64,000 bases of DNA from Aurantimicrobium minutum. GTDB lineage: Bacteria; Actinomycetota; Actinomycetes; Actinomycetales; Microbacteriaceae. Below, in pieces: positions 44,456 to 53,780 of this stretch. The stretch covers positions 1-64,000 of the forward strand of contig NZ_JARXVT010000006.1 in assembly GCF_029892845.1 (NCBI RefSeq). Direction: 5' to 3'. The notes below the pieces were generated by a model, which had not been told where the DNA came from, searched no databases, and was given only the letters and a program-made list of their open reading frames with translations. The position numbers were made by a program, and so were the translations under genes. The stretch's first letter is position 1. Every line of letters begins with the position of its first letter.

Positions 44456-45376
44456 CTAGTGGGCGAGAGGCTCAAGAGGAACGATGTCCTCATCTTCGGG
44501 ACCGGGGGTTCCTGCGATGTGTTCTTTCCGTCCCCGCGTGGGCATCTCCACGATCACCATGGCGGCGACCATAAATGCCCCGCCGATGATGGTCTTCAGC
44601 GCCAGAACTTCTTGTCCCACACCAACCGAAACAACTGCTGTGAAGACGACCTCGAGGGTCAAGATGATGGCAACTCTAGAGGGCTCCATCTGGGCTTGCG
44701 CCCAGGTCTGAACAAAAAAGCCAATAACGGTGGCAAAGATCGCAGTGAATAGCACTGCCATCCAGACGTCAACCGTGGGTGGGCCTTGATAGCCATCGGG
44801 CAGGGCACCGATCCAACAGACCACTGCGACGAAGAGCAGCTGGACAAATGTCAGCGCATAGGAATCAAGTCCTGAACTAAAGCGCCCCAAGCCCACGATG
44901 TGCAGGGCATAGAGAACAGCACAGATGATTCCCCAGATCTGACCAACCTCGATAGAGACACCCGTGATGGAGATAAGACCCAGACCAATGAGTGCCAGCA
45001 CGGCACCAATTGCTACCTTGATTCCCACCTTGCGGCGGAAGATCAACCAACCCAGCACGGGGGTCAACACAACGTAGGTTCCGGTGAGGAATCCCGTGAT
45101 GGCCGCGGTGGTCATCTCGAGTGCAATGGTCTGGGTGACGTAGGCCAGGCCCAGCACAACTCCCAGCACAGCTCCCACAGCAAGCATCTTGCCCTTGAGT
45201 GCAAGGATCACCTTGGGTTTGATCACCAACATGATTGCGGCAGCAATAGTGAAGCGAATAGCGAGGAAGTCGAAGAAGGGCTGCTGCTCAATTGCCGGCT
45301 TCATCACGACAAAGGCAACGCCCCACATCGCAGCCACTGAAACCAGTGACCACAATGCGAGGCGAGATGTCTTCAT
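44456..45376 (-). CDS. EamA/DMT-family transporter
   Basis: A 306-residue protein with ten helices in two EamA domains (AAMWGVAFVVMKPAIEQQ at the start, GQEVLALKTIIGGAFMVAAMVIVE at the end, in pieces), and a short acidic cytoplasmic tail. Third member of this superfamily in the window. It lies 36 bases upstream of pyrE and may share its transcript. Substrate unknown. Confidence 0.85.
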   Translation of the reverse strand: MKTSRLALWSLVSVAAMWGVAFVVMKPAIEQQPFFDFLAIRFTIAAAIMLVIKPKVILALKGKMLAVGAVLGVVLGLAYVTQTIALEMTTAAITGFLTGTYVVLTPVLGWLIFRRKVGIKVAIGAVLALIGLGLISITGVSIEVGQIWGIICAVLYALHIVGLGRFSSGLDSYALTFVQLLFVAVVCWIGALPDGYQGPPTVDVWMAVLFTAIFATVIGFFVQTWAQAQMEPSRVAIILTLEVVFTAVVSVGVGQEVLALKTIIGGAFMVAAMVIVEMPTRGRKEHIAGTPGPEDEDIVPLEPLAH

Positions 45377-45389
45377 CCCTCCAGCCTAG

Positions 45390-48300
45390 TTAGGCGGAAG
45401 GAGTGCGGCGACGAATGGGAGTGTCATCGTCACCATCGTCGTCAACGACGAGGGTGTCAAAGACGGGCTCCTTGGAGACCGGTGCTGAGGCAGTGACTCC
45501 TGCCTTGGCGGCCTTCTTCTCAGCTCGCTTTGCCTTGCGCTTCTCGCGGCCACCTTCAACCAGGTTGTAGATGGTGGGAAGAACAATCAGGGTCAGCAGG
45601 GTCGAGGAGATCAGACCACCGATAACCACAATGGCCAGCGGCTGCGAGATGAATCCGCCGGAGCCGGTGATACCGACAGCCATAGGAATCAGCGCGAAGA
45701 TGGTTGCCAGTGCGGTCATCAAAATCGGACGCAGACGGCGGATGGCACCCTCACGGAGAGCATCTGAGACGGCCAGACCCTTGTTGCGGTACTGGTTGAC
45801 CAAGTCGATAAGCACGATGGCGTTCGTCACGACGATACCGACCAACATCAGCAGACCGATGAAGGAAGGAACACCGAGTGGAACACCGGTGATGACCTGG
45901 AGACCAATCGCACCAGTTGCTGCGAAGGGAACAGAGATGAGCAGCAACAGTGGCTGCAGCAGAGAACCGAAGGTGGCAACCATGATGATGTAGACCACGA
46001 GGATGGCAACAAGCAGAGCAATACCGAGCGAGCTAAACGCCGCAGCCTGGTCTGCGCTGACGCCACCAATCTTGGCGGATGCACCCGAAGGCAGATCCAC
46101 GTCCTTGAGAGCCTTGGTTACTTCAGCAGTAGCTGTTCCCAAGTCTTCACTGTTAGGTGTAACCGTCACTGTTGCACTGCGCTGACCCTTGACGGTGGTC
46201 ACGGTGGCAGGGCCATCCTTGACCGTGACAGTTGCCAGGGTGTCCAGAGGAACGAGTCCCTTGGCGGTAGGCACGGTCAGAGCAGCAAGCTCTGCTTCTG
46301 TGGTGGGGGGATCATTCGAGGCGATGTAGATGTCCAGGGTGGTTCCCTCGATTACAACAGTGCCGATGGTGGTCGGGCGCATGGCCTGAGCAACATAGCC
46401 GGCGAGCGCGACCTCAGAGAAGCCGGCAGCTGCAGCGTCATCACGGTTGACCGTGACGGCGATGTAGGGGCGAGCCTCGGTGAGGTTGCTGGTGACCTGC
46501 TTGACGGCAGGAAGTGAACGCATGCTCTTGTCGACGGCTGCTGCAGCCTTGTCCAGTGATTCCTGGTTAGGTGCAGTGATGTCGATAGCAATGTCGCTCG
46601 AAGCGCCGAAGCCGCTCTGAGCGCCCACGGTAATGGTGTCCTTGTCAGCTACCTTTTCGACAGCTACGCGAGCAGCGTCCTGAATCTTCTGCTGGTCACC
46701 GCCATCCTTGGTGGTGACGGAGAAGGTGATGGCGGTGTCGCCGCCGCCAACGAAGGCGTCACGCAGTGCGTTTCCGGAAGAACCAATCGAGACCTGAACA
46801 ATCTCAACACCATCTGTATCGAGCAGGGCACCTTCAATATCGGTAGCCATCACGTCCTGAGCTTCCAGGCTGGTGCCGGGCTTGATGGCTTCGGTCACGG
46901 TGAAGGTGTTTTGACCAGAGGAGCCCAAGAAGTTGGTCTTCATCAGCGGCAGAATTGCGCCAGTTCCAACCAGAACCAGGACAGCCAAGATGATCGTGGT
47001 GACCGAGTGCTTGAGGGTCCAATTGATAACGGGCAGGTAGCCCTTCTGGAGGAAGCCAGGCTTCTCTTCTCCAGCAAGCTCAGCAGCCTTTGCCTTCTCA
47101 GCACGCTTACCGGTCTCAGAAGGAGCACGGAGGAACCAGTAGGCCAGCACAGGAACGATGGTGAGAGAGACCAGCAGTGACGCAACAAGTGCGATGGTCA
47201 CGGTCAGTGCAAACGGACGGAACAGCTCACCGGTGATGTCACCGACGAAGGCCAGCGGCAAGAACACAGCAACGGTGGTTGCGGTCGAGGCGGTAATAGC
47301 GCCAGCAACTTCACGGACAGCGTCCACGATGACCGTGGCGCGGTCCACTCCAGGCACCAGACGGCGCTTGATGTTCTCAATGACCACGATGGAGTCATCG
47401 ACCACACGGCCGATGGCAATTGTCAGAGCACCCAGAGTCAGGATGTTGAGGGTGTAGTTCGCTGCCTGGAGACCGATGAAGGTAATCAGCACCGAGGTGG
47501 GGATGGAGATGGCGGTCACCAGGGTGGATCTGATCGACATCAGGAAGATCAGGATGATGATGACAGCGAAGAGCAGACCAAGCAGACCTTCAGTGGTCAG
47601 AGATTCGATCGACTTCTCAATGTAGGGAGCCTGGTCGAAGACGGTGGTGAAGACGGCGTTGTTGCCGAGGCTCTTTTCCAGGGTGGGAAGAACCTTGTTG
47701 ACGGCCTTGGACACATCAACAGTGTTTGCTCCAGGAAGCTTGGTCACCGCAATAGTGAGCGCAGGTTTTCCATTCACGCGAGAAAGAGTGGTGGTGGGTG
47801 CGTCGGTGAGAGCAACAGTCGAGACAGATCCGATGGTGATAACACCAGGACCGTTAGCACCGGTAATAGGCAGAGCGGCAATGGCATCAACAGAGTTGAT
47901 GCGCTCACCAATCTGAACCGAGAGCGTCTGATCGTTCTCGGTGATCTCACCGGCAGGAATCAGGAGGCCGTTGGCATCCAGGGTGTCCTTGATCGACGCG
48001 GTGGTCAGGCCCTGTGCACGGAGTTCTGCCTGGTTGGGCTCGATGGTGACGCGCTTCTCGGGTGCACCGAGGAGTGCAGCATCACGAACGCCTTCGACGT
48101 CCTTGATTTCAGCCAGCGTTGAGGAGCGGAGAATGTCGGCCAGCTCGAGTGTGTCTAGATCGCTGGATACCGCAATCTGCATGACGGGGAAGTCACTGAA
48201 CGATCCGGAAATGACCTGAGGGTCAACATCGGTGGGCAGCTGTGACTTGATGCGGTTGATGGCCTGGTTGATCTTCTGCTCAGAGATGATCAGGTCGGTG

Positions 48301-48602
48301 CCATAGGTAAAGGACACCGAGATGAGGCTCAGGTTGGTGCTGGATGTCGCGGTGGTGTTTTCGATACCCGGAACACCCTGGATAGCTGTTTCGATAGGAC
48401 CAGAGACATCCTGGTTCACGACTTCAGGTGCAGCACCTGGGTAAACAGTGAGGACAGCCAGCTGCGGGAACTGCACGCTGGGTGCCAATTCCTGCTTGAG
48501 GTTGGTTAGTGCAAGCCCTCCGAAGATGGCTACAACAATGGTCACCAGCGCAATGAGGGCGCGGTTTTTCATACTGGCTTTAGCTAAGAAATACACAAAC
48601 AA
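45390..48602 (-). CDS. RND superfamily efflux transporter (HAE1-like)
   Basis: A 1070-residue exporter with two repeats of one plus five membrane helices and large external loops after helices 1 and 7, the AcrB/HAE1 layout. GRVVDDSIVVIENIKRRL carries the proton-relay Asp pair in helix 4, and NAIVLIDLVNQYR its counterpart in the second half. Gram-positive members lack a classic outer-membrane partner and probably move lipids, peptides or drugs across the membrane. No adaptor gene lies nearby. The TTG at 48602 is uncertain: GTG at 48596 or ATG at 48572 (MKNRAL) are alternatives, since no Shine-Dalgarno stands out. Confidence 0.88.
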   Translation of the reverse strand: MFVYFLAKASMKNRALIALVTIVVAIFGGLALTNLKQELAPSVQFPQLAVLTVYPGAAPEVVNQDVSGPIETAIQGVPGIENTTATSSTNLSLISVSFTYGTDLIISEQKINQAINRIKSQLPTDVDPQVISGSFSDFPVMQIAVSSDLDTLELADILRSSTLAEIKDVEGVRDAALLGAPEKRVTIEPNQAELRAQGLTTASIKDTLDANGLLIPAGEITENDQTLSVQIGERINSVDAIAALPITGANGPGVITIGSVSTVALTDAPTTTLSRVNGKPALTIAVTKLPGANTVDVSKAVNKVLPTLEKSLGNNAVFTTVFDQAPYIEKSIESLTTEGLLGLLFAVIIILIFLMSIRSTLVTAISIPTSVLITFIGLQAANYTLNILTLGALTIAIGRVVDDSIVVIENIKRRLVPGVDRATVIVDAVREVAGAITASTATTVAVFLPLAFVGDITGELFRPFALTVTIALVASLLVSLTIVPVLAYWFLRAPSETGKRAEKAKAAELAGEEKPGFLQKGYLPVINWTLKHSVTTIILAVLVLVGTGAILPLMKTNFLGSSGQNTFTVTEAIKPGTSLEAQDVMATDIEGALLDTDGVEIVQVSIGSSGNALRDAFVGGGDTAITFSVTTKDGGDQQKIQDAARVAVEKVADKDTITVGAQSGFGASSDIAIDITAPNQESLDKAAAAVDKSMRSLPAVKQVTSNLTEARPYIAVTVNRDDAAAAGFSEVALAGYVAQAMRPTTIGTVVIEGTTLDIYIASNDPPTTEAELAALTVPTAKGLVPLDTLATVTVKDGPATVTTVKGQRSATVTVTPNSEDLGTATAEVTKALKDVDLPSGASAKIGGVSADQAAAFSSLGIALLVAILVVYIIMVATFGSLLQPLLLLISVPFAATGAIGLQVITGVPLGVPSFIGLLMLVGIVVTNAIVLIDLVNQYRNKGLAVSDALREGAIRRLRPILMTALATIFALIPMAVGITGSGGFISQPLAIVVIGGLISSTLLTLIVLPTIYNLVEGGREKRKAKRAEKKAAKAGVTASAPVSKEPVFDTLVVDDDGDDDTPIRRRTPSA

Positions 48603-48673
48603 CAGTCTGGCAGTTCTTTATAACGAAAAAATGTGAGTTCTCTACCGGGTGAATCGGCGTAAAGTAGCTCTTC

Positions 48674-50728
48674 GTGAGTCCTGAAGATACTGGTACTGGT
48701 TCTATCCCTGAGTCAAAGTCACCTAAGCGTTGGATTATTGGTGACCCGCTGCCGACAGCGATGCTGGAAGGCGAGCTGCTCAAGAAGCGCATCGCGCTTC
48801 CCATCTTCGCGAGTGACCCGCTCTCCTCGGTGGCCTATGCCCCGCAGGAACTCTTGATGATTCTGCTCATCGGTGGCCTCGCATTCCTCAGCTTTGCCCC
48901 CTGGATTGCTGCCTGCGTCATCTTGCTAATGGTTGTGGTCATTGCCAGCTACCGCCAGCTCATCAAGGCTTACCCTTCCGGTGGTGGTGACTACGAAGTA
49001 GCTCACAAGAACTTGGGTGAGAAATCTGGTGTTGTTGTCGCTTCGGCTCTGCTCGTCGACTACGTGATGACCGTGGCAGTGTCGGTCGCCTCTGGTGTCG
49101 ACAACATCATTTCGGCTATTCCAGAACTTGCACCTGAACGTGTGCTGCTGGCCATCGTCTTCGTGATCATCCTGGCTGCTATCAACCTGCGTGGTGTGCG
49201 CGAGTCCGGCAAGGCCTTCGCTATCCCCACCTACTTCTTCGTCACCAGCGTCTTCATCATGATCGTGGTGGGCATCACTCGCACCCTGATGGGTGACGCT
49301 CCCATTGCTGAGTCCGCTCAGTACATGGTCGAGGGAGAAAGCATCGCTCAGGCAGCACTGATTCTGCTGTTGCTGCGTTCCTTCGCCAGTGGGTGTGCTG
49401 CACTGACCGGTGTGGAAGCAATCGCCAACGGTGTTCCTGCTTTCCGCGTTCCCAAGATTAAGAACGCACAGATCACTCTTGTCGTGATGGGCGCTATCGC
49501 CATTACCCTCTTCGCTGGTTTGATCACCATGGCATTCATCTCGAATGTTCACTATGCAGAAAGTGCCTGCCAACTTATTGGATATGCCAACTGTGAAACG
49601 GTGCCTCAGCGCTCGCTGATTGCTCAGATTGCAGCTGCGACCTTCGGTAATAACACCGTGTTCTTCTATGCCATCCAGGCTGGTACTGCACTGGTTCTGT
49701 TGCTAGCTGCGAATACTGCATTCAACGGCTTCCCCCTGCTGGGTTCTGTTCTTGCTCACGATGGTTACGCACCCAAGGCTCTTGAGACCCGCGGTGACCG
49801 TCTCATCTACTCGAACGGTGTGATTGCACTGGGCTTGGCTGCAATTGTGATTCTGGCGGTCTTCCGTGCAGATCTCACTCAGCTCATTCAGCTCTACATC
49901 ATCGGTGTATTCGTTTCCTTCACCCTCGGCCAAACCGGCATGGTGGTGCACTGGACCAAGCTGCTGAAAACCAAGCCTGAAAACTCAGGAAGCATTCATC
50001 GCTCTCGTCTGATCAACATCACCGGAGCCACGTTCACCGCAACCGTTCTCATCATCGTGACGATTACTAAGTTCACGCACGGTGCATGGATTGTGTTCGT
50101 CACAATGCCGATTCTCTACTTCCTCATGATCGGCGTGAACCGTTACTACCGTGACGTCGAAGCAGAAGTCACTGTGGACGCAGAAACTACCTTCGGCGCC
50201 AAGGGTGACCACGCCATCGTGCTGGTTGGCAAAATGCAAAAGCCCATCCTCAAGGCCATCGACTACGCCATCGCTGCCCGTCACGATTCCATCGAGGCTG
50301 TGCACGTGTCGATCAATGAGCTCTCTACGGCCAAGCTGGAACTCGACTGGATCCGTCAGAACATTCACCTGCCGCTGCGCATCATCAGCTCGCCCTATCG
50401 CGACCTGAGCTGGCCACTGATTCAGCACATTCGCGAACACCGTGCAACGCATGGTTCTGAGATTGTGACTGTTTACCTTCCCCAATACATCGTGGGTCAC
50501 TGGTGGGAGCACGCGCTCCACAACCACAAGGCTCGTCGTCTCAAGATGAAGCTCATGATGGAGCACGGCGTTGCCATTGCACTTGTGCCCTGGCTGCTTG
50601 ACTCCACCGACATCATCTACGGTCGCCGTTCACGTCCAGTTCCTGGACAGTCTCGACGCGGTGAGCCCGTGCGCCCCATTGCGCGTAAGCCTGTCACGCC
50701 GGCTAAGCGCACCAAAGACGACCAGTAG
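48674..50728 (+). CDS. APC-superfamily permease, KimA-like potassium transporter
   Basis: A 684-residue membrane protein with about twelve helices and a cytoplasmic C-terminal domain of roughly 180 residues. The early motif FASDPLSSVAYAPQELL matches the KimA (YdaO) group of high-affinity K+/H+ symporters in the APC superfamily; the soluble tail (HAIVLVGKMQKPILKAIDYAI) resembles its universal-stress-like domain. GTG start. Potassium is the best guess; amino acids are possible. 15 bases before the crcB pair. Confidence 0.8.
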   Translation: MSPEDTGTGSIPESKSPKRWIIGDPLPTAMLEGELLKKRIALPIFASDPLSSVAYAPQELLMILLIGGLAFLSFAPWIAACVILLMVVVIASYRQLIKAYPSGGGDYEVAHKNLGEKSGVVVASALLVDYVMTVAVSVASGVDNIISAIPELAPERVLLAIVFVIILAAINLRGVRESGKAFAIPTYFFVTSVFIMIVVGITRTLMGDAPIAESAQYMVEGESIAQAALILLLLRSFASGCAALTGVEAIANGVPAFRVPKIKNAQITLVVMGAIAITLFAGLITMAFISNVHYAESACQLIGYANCETVPQRSLIAQIAAATFGNNTVFFYAIQAGTALVLLLAANTAFNGFPLLGSVLAHDGYAPKALETRGDRLIYSNGVIALGLAAIVILAVFRADLTQLIQLYIIGVFVSFTLGQTGMVVHWTKLLKTKPENSGSIHRSRLINITGATFTATVLIIVTITKFTHGAWIVFVTMPILYFLMIGVNRYYRDVEAEVTVDAETTFGAKGDHAIVLVGKMQKPILKAIDYAIAARHDSIEAVHVSINELSTAKLELDWIRQNIHLPLRIISSPYRDLSWPLIQHIREHRATHGSEIVTVYLPQYIVGHWWEHALHNHKARRLKMKLMMEHGVAIALVPWLLDSTDIIYGRRSRPVPGQSRRGEPVRPIARKPVTPAKRTKDDQ

Positions 50729-50743
50729 CTGAAACCTAGCTTC

Positions 50744-51148
50744 GTGAAAAAAAATCTCCTTCCGGTTGCGATCGGTGGTGCCATTGGCACCGCCTTACGC
50801 ATCTTGTTGGACATCATGCTCAGCCTCATCTTCTTCACGATGTCGCTGGTCAGCTTGATGGTGATCAATGCCATTGGTTCTTTCCTGCTCGGTTTTCTCG
50901 TGGCAGGCATCTGGACCAGGCCGAAGACTCCGCACTGGATGAAGTTGGCTGTGGGCCCTGGTGTGCTGGGTGGCTTCACCACCTTTTCTGGCGTGATGCT
51001 GCAAGCGCTGCTGATTCAAAACCCCTGGACAACCGCTGGCTATCTTGCTCTGTCTATTGGAATGAGCCTGTTCGCAGCCCTTCTGGGCATGTGGGTGGGC
51101 ACACCCTTTGCGAAGAAGAGCATCACGAAGCGAAGGGTGAAACGATGA
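50744..51148 (+). CDS. crcB: Fluoride channel subunit CrcB/Fluc, first copy
   Basis: A 134-residue four-helix protein of the CrcB (Fluc) family that exports fluoride. INAIGSFLLGFL and GVLGGFTTFSGVML carry the conserved Asn and the break in helix 3 near the Na+ site. GTG start. Overlaps the second crcB by 4 bases (ATGA). Actinobacteria commonly encode two unequal subunits that form an antiparallel heterodimer. No fluoride riboswitch was recognised before the operon. Confidence 0.92.
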   Translation: MKKNLLPVAIGGAIGTALRILLDIMLSLIFFTMSLVSLMVINAIGSFLLGFLVAGIWTRPKTPHWMKLAVGPGVLGGFTTFSGVMLQALLIQNPWTTAGYLALSIGMSLFAALLGMWVGTPFAKKSITKRRVKR

Positions 51149-51525
51149 ATTTCATTTCCCTCTTCCTGGCGATCATTGCCGGTGGTGTGGGCGCAGGACT
51201 GCGTTATGCCAGCACGTCCATCCTCCCGACAAAGAAGGACGGCTTCCCTCTTGCGATCTTTGCCGTGAACGCAGTCGGTTCATTGTTGGTGGGCTTACTC
51301 ACAGCACTGATGGCGAATGCCCTCCTCGCTCCCGAAGTGGGGTTTGTGCTGATTGCAGGATTCTGTGGAGGTCTCACCACCATGAGCACCTTCGCGGTGG
51401 AGTCCATTGAGCGGTTACGCGCAGGGCACTGGATGCAAGCCGGTCTCAACATAGTGGGTAGTACTGCGGTTGGCCTTCTCGCTGTCGGAGCTGGTTACCT
51501 TCTTGGTGGCGGTCCCCTCGGCTAA
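51145..51525 (+). CDS. crcB: Fluoride channel subunit CrcB/Fluc, second copy
   Basis: A 126-residue CrcB. The start is the ATG at 51145, inside the ATGA overlap, giving MNFISLFLAIIAGGVGAGLR; a longer frame upstream is an artefact. FAVNAVGSLLVGLL and GFCGGLTTMSTFAVES are the family motifs. Probably the partner of the first copy in one heterodimeric channel. Confidence 0.92.
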   Translation: MNFISLFLAIIAGGVGAGLRYASTSILPTKKDGFPLAIFAVNAVGSLLVGLLTALMANALLAPEVGFVLIAGFCGGLTTMSTFAVESIERLRAGHWMQAGLNIVGSTAVGLLAVGAGYLLGGGPLG

Positions 51526-51616
51526 ACAGGCGAAAGCCAGTGTTAGACTTACGCTTAGATTTTTCCTAATGGTCATCCGGTGAATTTTTCCCGGTTAGCA
51601 AGGTAAGGGGTTACGC

Positions 51617-51811
51617 ATGGGGCGTGGCCGTCAAAAAGCGAAGCACACTAAAGTTGCGCGCGAGCTGAAGTACTTCAGCCCAAACACTGACCTCTCTGCA
51701 CTTGAAAAAGAGATCGGTCACGTTTCTGAAGGTGACGAACTCATCGACAAATGGGCTGACCTCTACCCCGATGACGAAGATGAGGAAAGTGAAGCTGCGG
51801 CTTCCGCCTAA
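51617..51811 (+). CDS. DUF3073 protein
   Basis: A 64-residue actinobacterial DUF3073 protein: basic N terminus MGRGRQKAKHTKVARELKYFSP and a very acidic C terminus (DLYPDDEDEESEAAA), so positive and negative halves are separated. Function unknown. Good Shine-Dalgarno AAGGGG. In many actinobacteria it neighbours purM/purF, as here. Confidence 0.9.
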   Translation: MGRGRQKAKHTKVARELKYFSPNTDLSALEKEIGHVSEGDELIDKWADLYPDDEDEESEAAASA

Positions 51812-52564
51812 CTACTTCTTTTTCAGCCTTCGGACTGAACTCTGAATCGCAACGCCCAGCAACAGCAATCCAAAGAGCTGTGCTGAGAGTTGATCCGGCA
51901 AGATAAATGCCAGCGCGACTCCACCAAACGATGCGGCCACGGCAGCAATGCCCACGATGACTCCATCTGTGAGCACAACGAGACCTGCCCTGAGGTTGGG
52001 GATAGTTCCGGCAATCGCCGTGGGCACCATCGCCAGCAACGAGGTTCCCTTAGCCAGTAACGGAGCTAACCCAAAGAAGCTCATGAAGACCGGCACGGCA
52101 ATAACACCGCCGCCGATGCCGAGCATGCCGGAGGCAACTCCCATAATCAGACCCAAGCCGATCAGTCCAGCACCTGAGAGGAACGTCAGTTCGAAACTGC
52201 CCTGGGTTTGTTCGGTGACAAAGAGCAATCGCGCAGCCTCAATCACCATCATGGTGATGAAGGTCCAGTGAATGACCGCCACGGGAAGAACTCGCAACAA
52301 CTTGGAGCCAAACGGGGCTCCAACAATTGCGCCGATGGCAACGAGCACAGCAACTAAAACATCAACCTGGTGATTGCTGGCATACGTAATCGCGCCCACA
52401 AGCGAAGTGGGAACAATGGCAAGCAGTGATGTGGCAGAAGCTCGCTTCTGGTCAAACTTCGCCCATGCCATGAGCAGCGGAACCATGATGATGCCGCCGC
52501 CAACACCAAAGAAGCCAGAGAGAAACCCTCCGACAGCGCCGGTGATAAGAAGAGGAATCAGCAC
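51812..52564 (-). CDS. TauE/SafE-family anion exporter
   Basis: A 250-residue membrane protein with about eight helices in two halves, each with the family GIGGG/GVGGG loop: SGFFGVGGGIIMVPLL and SGMLGIGGGVIAVPVF. Family members export sulfite, sulfoacetate or organosulfur acids. GTG start. Convergent with and directly abutting the DUF3073 gene; 12 bases after purM, possibly on its transcript. Confidence 0.9.
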   Translation of the reverse strand: MLIPLLITGAVGGFLSGFFGVGGGIIMVPLLMAWAKFDQKRASATSLLAIVPTSLVGAITYASNHQVDVLVAVLVAIGAIVGAPFGSKLLRVLPVAVIHWTFITMMVIEAARLLFVTEQTQGSFELTFLSGAGLIGLGLIMGVASGMLGIGGGVIAVPVFMSFFGLAPLLAKGTSLLAMVPTAIAGTIPNLRAGLVVLTDGVIVGIAAVAASFGGVALAFILPDQLSAQLFGLLLLGVAIQSSVRRLKKK

Positions 52565-52576
52565 GGCAGTGGGGAA

Positions 52577-53683
52577 CTAGTTAGCGTAGTTGCCAACCAG
52601 GCGCACTGCGCCACCGTTGACGCCCTTAGCGCCCTGTTCAAAGCCAGTGAAGTCACGCTCAGAAGTGGAAACCATACCGACAACCCACGAAGGAATACCG
52701 AGGCCAGATAGCTTGCTCACGACGGCAGAAGCAGAACCTGCGCTGACGACGGCGAACATGCCCACGCCCAGGTTCCAGGTTCCTTCCGTGCTCTCGAGAG
52801 TGTCACCAGAGAGAGACGTCAGCACGCGGAAGACGTTGCTAGGTGACCAGGTCGAGCGGTCTACTTCAACCCAGGAACCGACGGGAAGCACACGAGCCAA
52901 GTTAGCTGCAATGCCACCACCGGTGACGTGGCTGAGCGCGTGCACGCTGCCAGCCAGGGCTGGGTCAGCGAGCACCTCAACGAGAGGACCGGTGTAAAGG
53001 CGAGTGGGCTCGAGGAGAACCTCGCCCACCACACCACCAAAGTCAGCAGAGTTGTCGGAGTAACCAAGCTTGTTCTCAGCCAGGATGTGGCGAACAAGCG
53101 AGTAGCCGTTGGAGTGCAGACCGGAAGATTCCATCGCGATAACAACGTCACCGTTGACCACGCGCTCGGCACCCAGAAGATCTACTGCTTCGACAACACC
53201 GACAGCGGCACCCGCTACGTCATAGTCGTCAACACCAAGGAGACCTGGGTGCTCTGCGGTCTCGCCACCGACGAGTGCGGTGCCGGTTGCGGAGCAGGCA
53301 TCGGCGATGCCCTTCACAATGGCGGCAATGCGGTCAGGGTAAACCTTGCCGCAGGCGATGTAGTCAGTCATGAACAAGGGGCGTGCGCCGCAGACGATGA
53401 TGTCGTCCACAACCATGCCGACCAGGTCCTGACCAATGGTGTCGTGCTTGTCCAGAGCCTGAGCGATTGCCACCTTGGTACCCACACCATCAGTGCTGGT
53501 TGCGAGCAAGGGGCGATCAAAAGATTTGAGGAAAGTGACGTCAAAAAGTCCCGCGAAACCGCCTACGCCACCGAGTACTTCAGGGCCATGCGTGGCCTTA
53601 ACCGAGGCCTTCATGAGTTCGACCGCGAGGTCACCGGCAGCGGTGTCTACACCCGCACGTGCGTAGGAAGAATTCTGGCTCAC
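52577..53683 (-). CDS. purM: AIR synthetase PurM
   Basis: A 368-residue phosphoribosylformylglycinamidine cyclo-ligase (FGAM + ATP to AIR). YARAGVDTAAGDLAVELMK is the usual N terminus; DGVGTKVAIA, MVVDDIIVCGARPLFMTDY and GGETAEHPG are active-site motifs. I start it at the GTG at 53683 (MSQNSSYARAG); a longer frame would run over the purF promoter. It is divergent from purF across 97 bases, so both may share control. Confidence 0.95.
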   Translation of the reverse strand: MSQNSSYARAGVDTAAGDLAVELMKASVKATHGPEVLGGVGGFAGLFDVTFLKSFDRPLLATSTDGVGTKVAIAQALDKHDTIGQDLVGMVVDDIIVCGARPLFMTDYIACGKVYPDRIAAIVKGIADACSATGTALVGGETAEHPGLLGVDDYDVAGAAVGVVEAVDLLGAERVVNGDVVIAMESSGLHSNGYSLVRHILAENKLGYSDNSADFGGVVGEVLLEPTRLYTGPLVEVLADPALAGSVHALSHVTGGGIAANLARVLPVGSWVEVDRSTWSPSNVFRVLTSLSGDTLESTEGTWNLGVGMFAVVSAGSASAVVSKLSGLGIPSWVVGMVSTSERDFTGFEQGAKGVNGGAVRLVGNYAN

Positions 53684-53780
53684 AGGGTCAAGTCTATCCT
53701 CAGGAAAGATGTGCCAGACTTGACTAGGAACTCGACAGAGCTCCTTCACGCCCCTCGACTTTCAGGAGCTCCCACCGCAC

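Noticed and set aside
48603-48673. Fluoride riboswitch before the permease and crcB genes
   Set aside because: None of the conserved fluoride aptamer segments could be found here or just before crcB.
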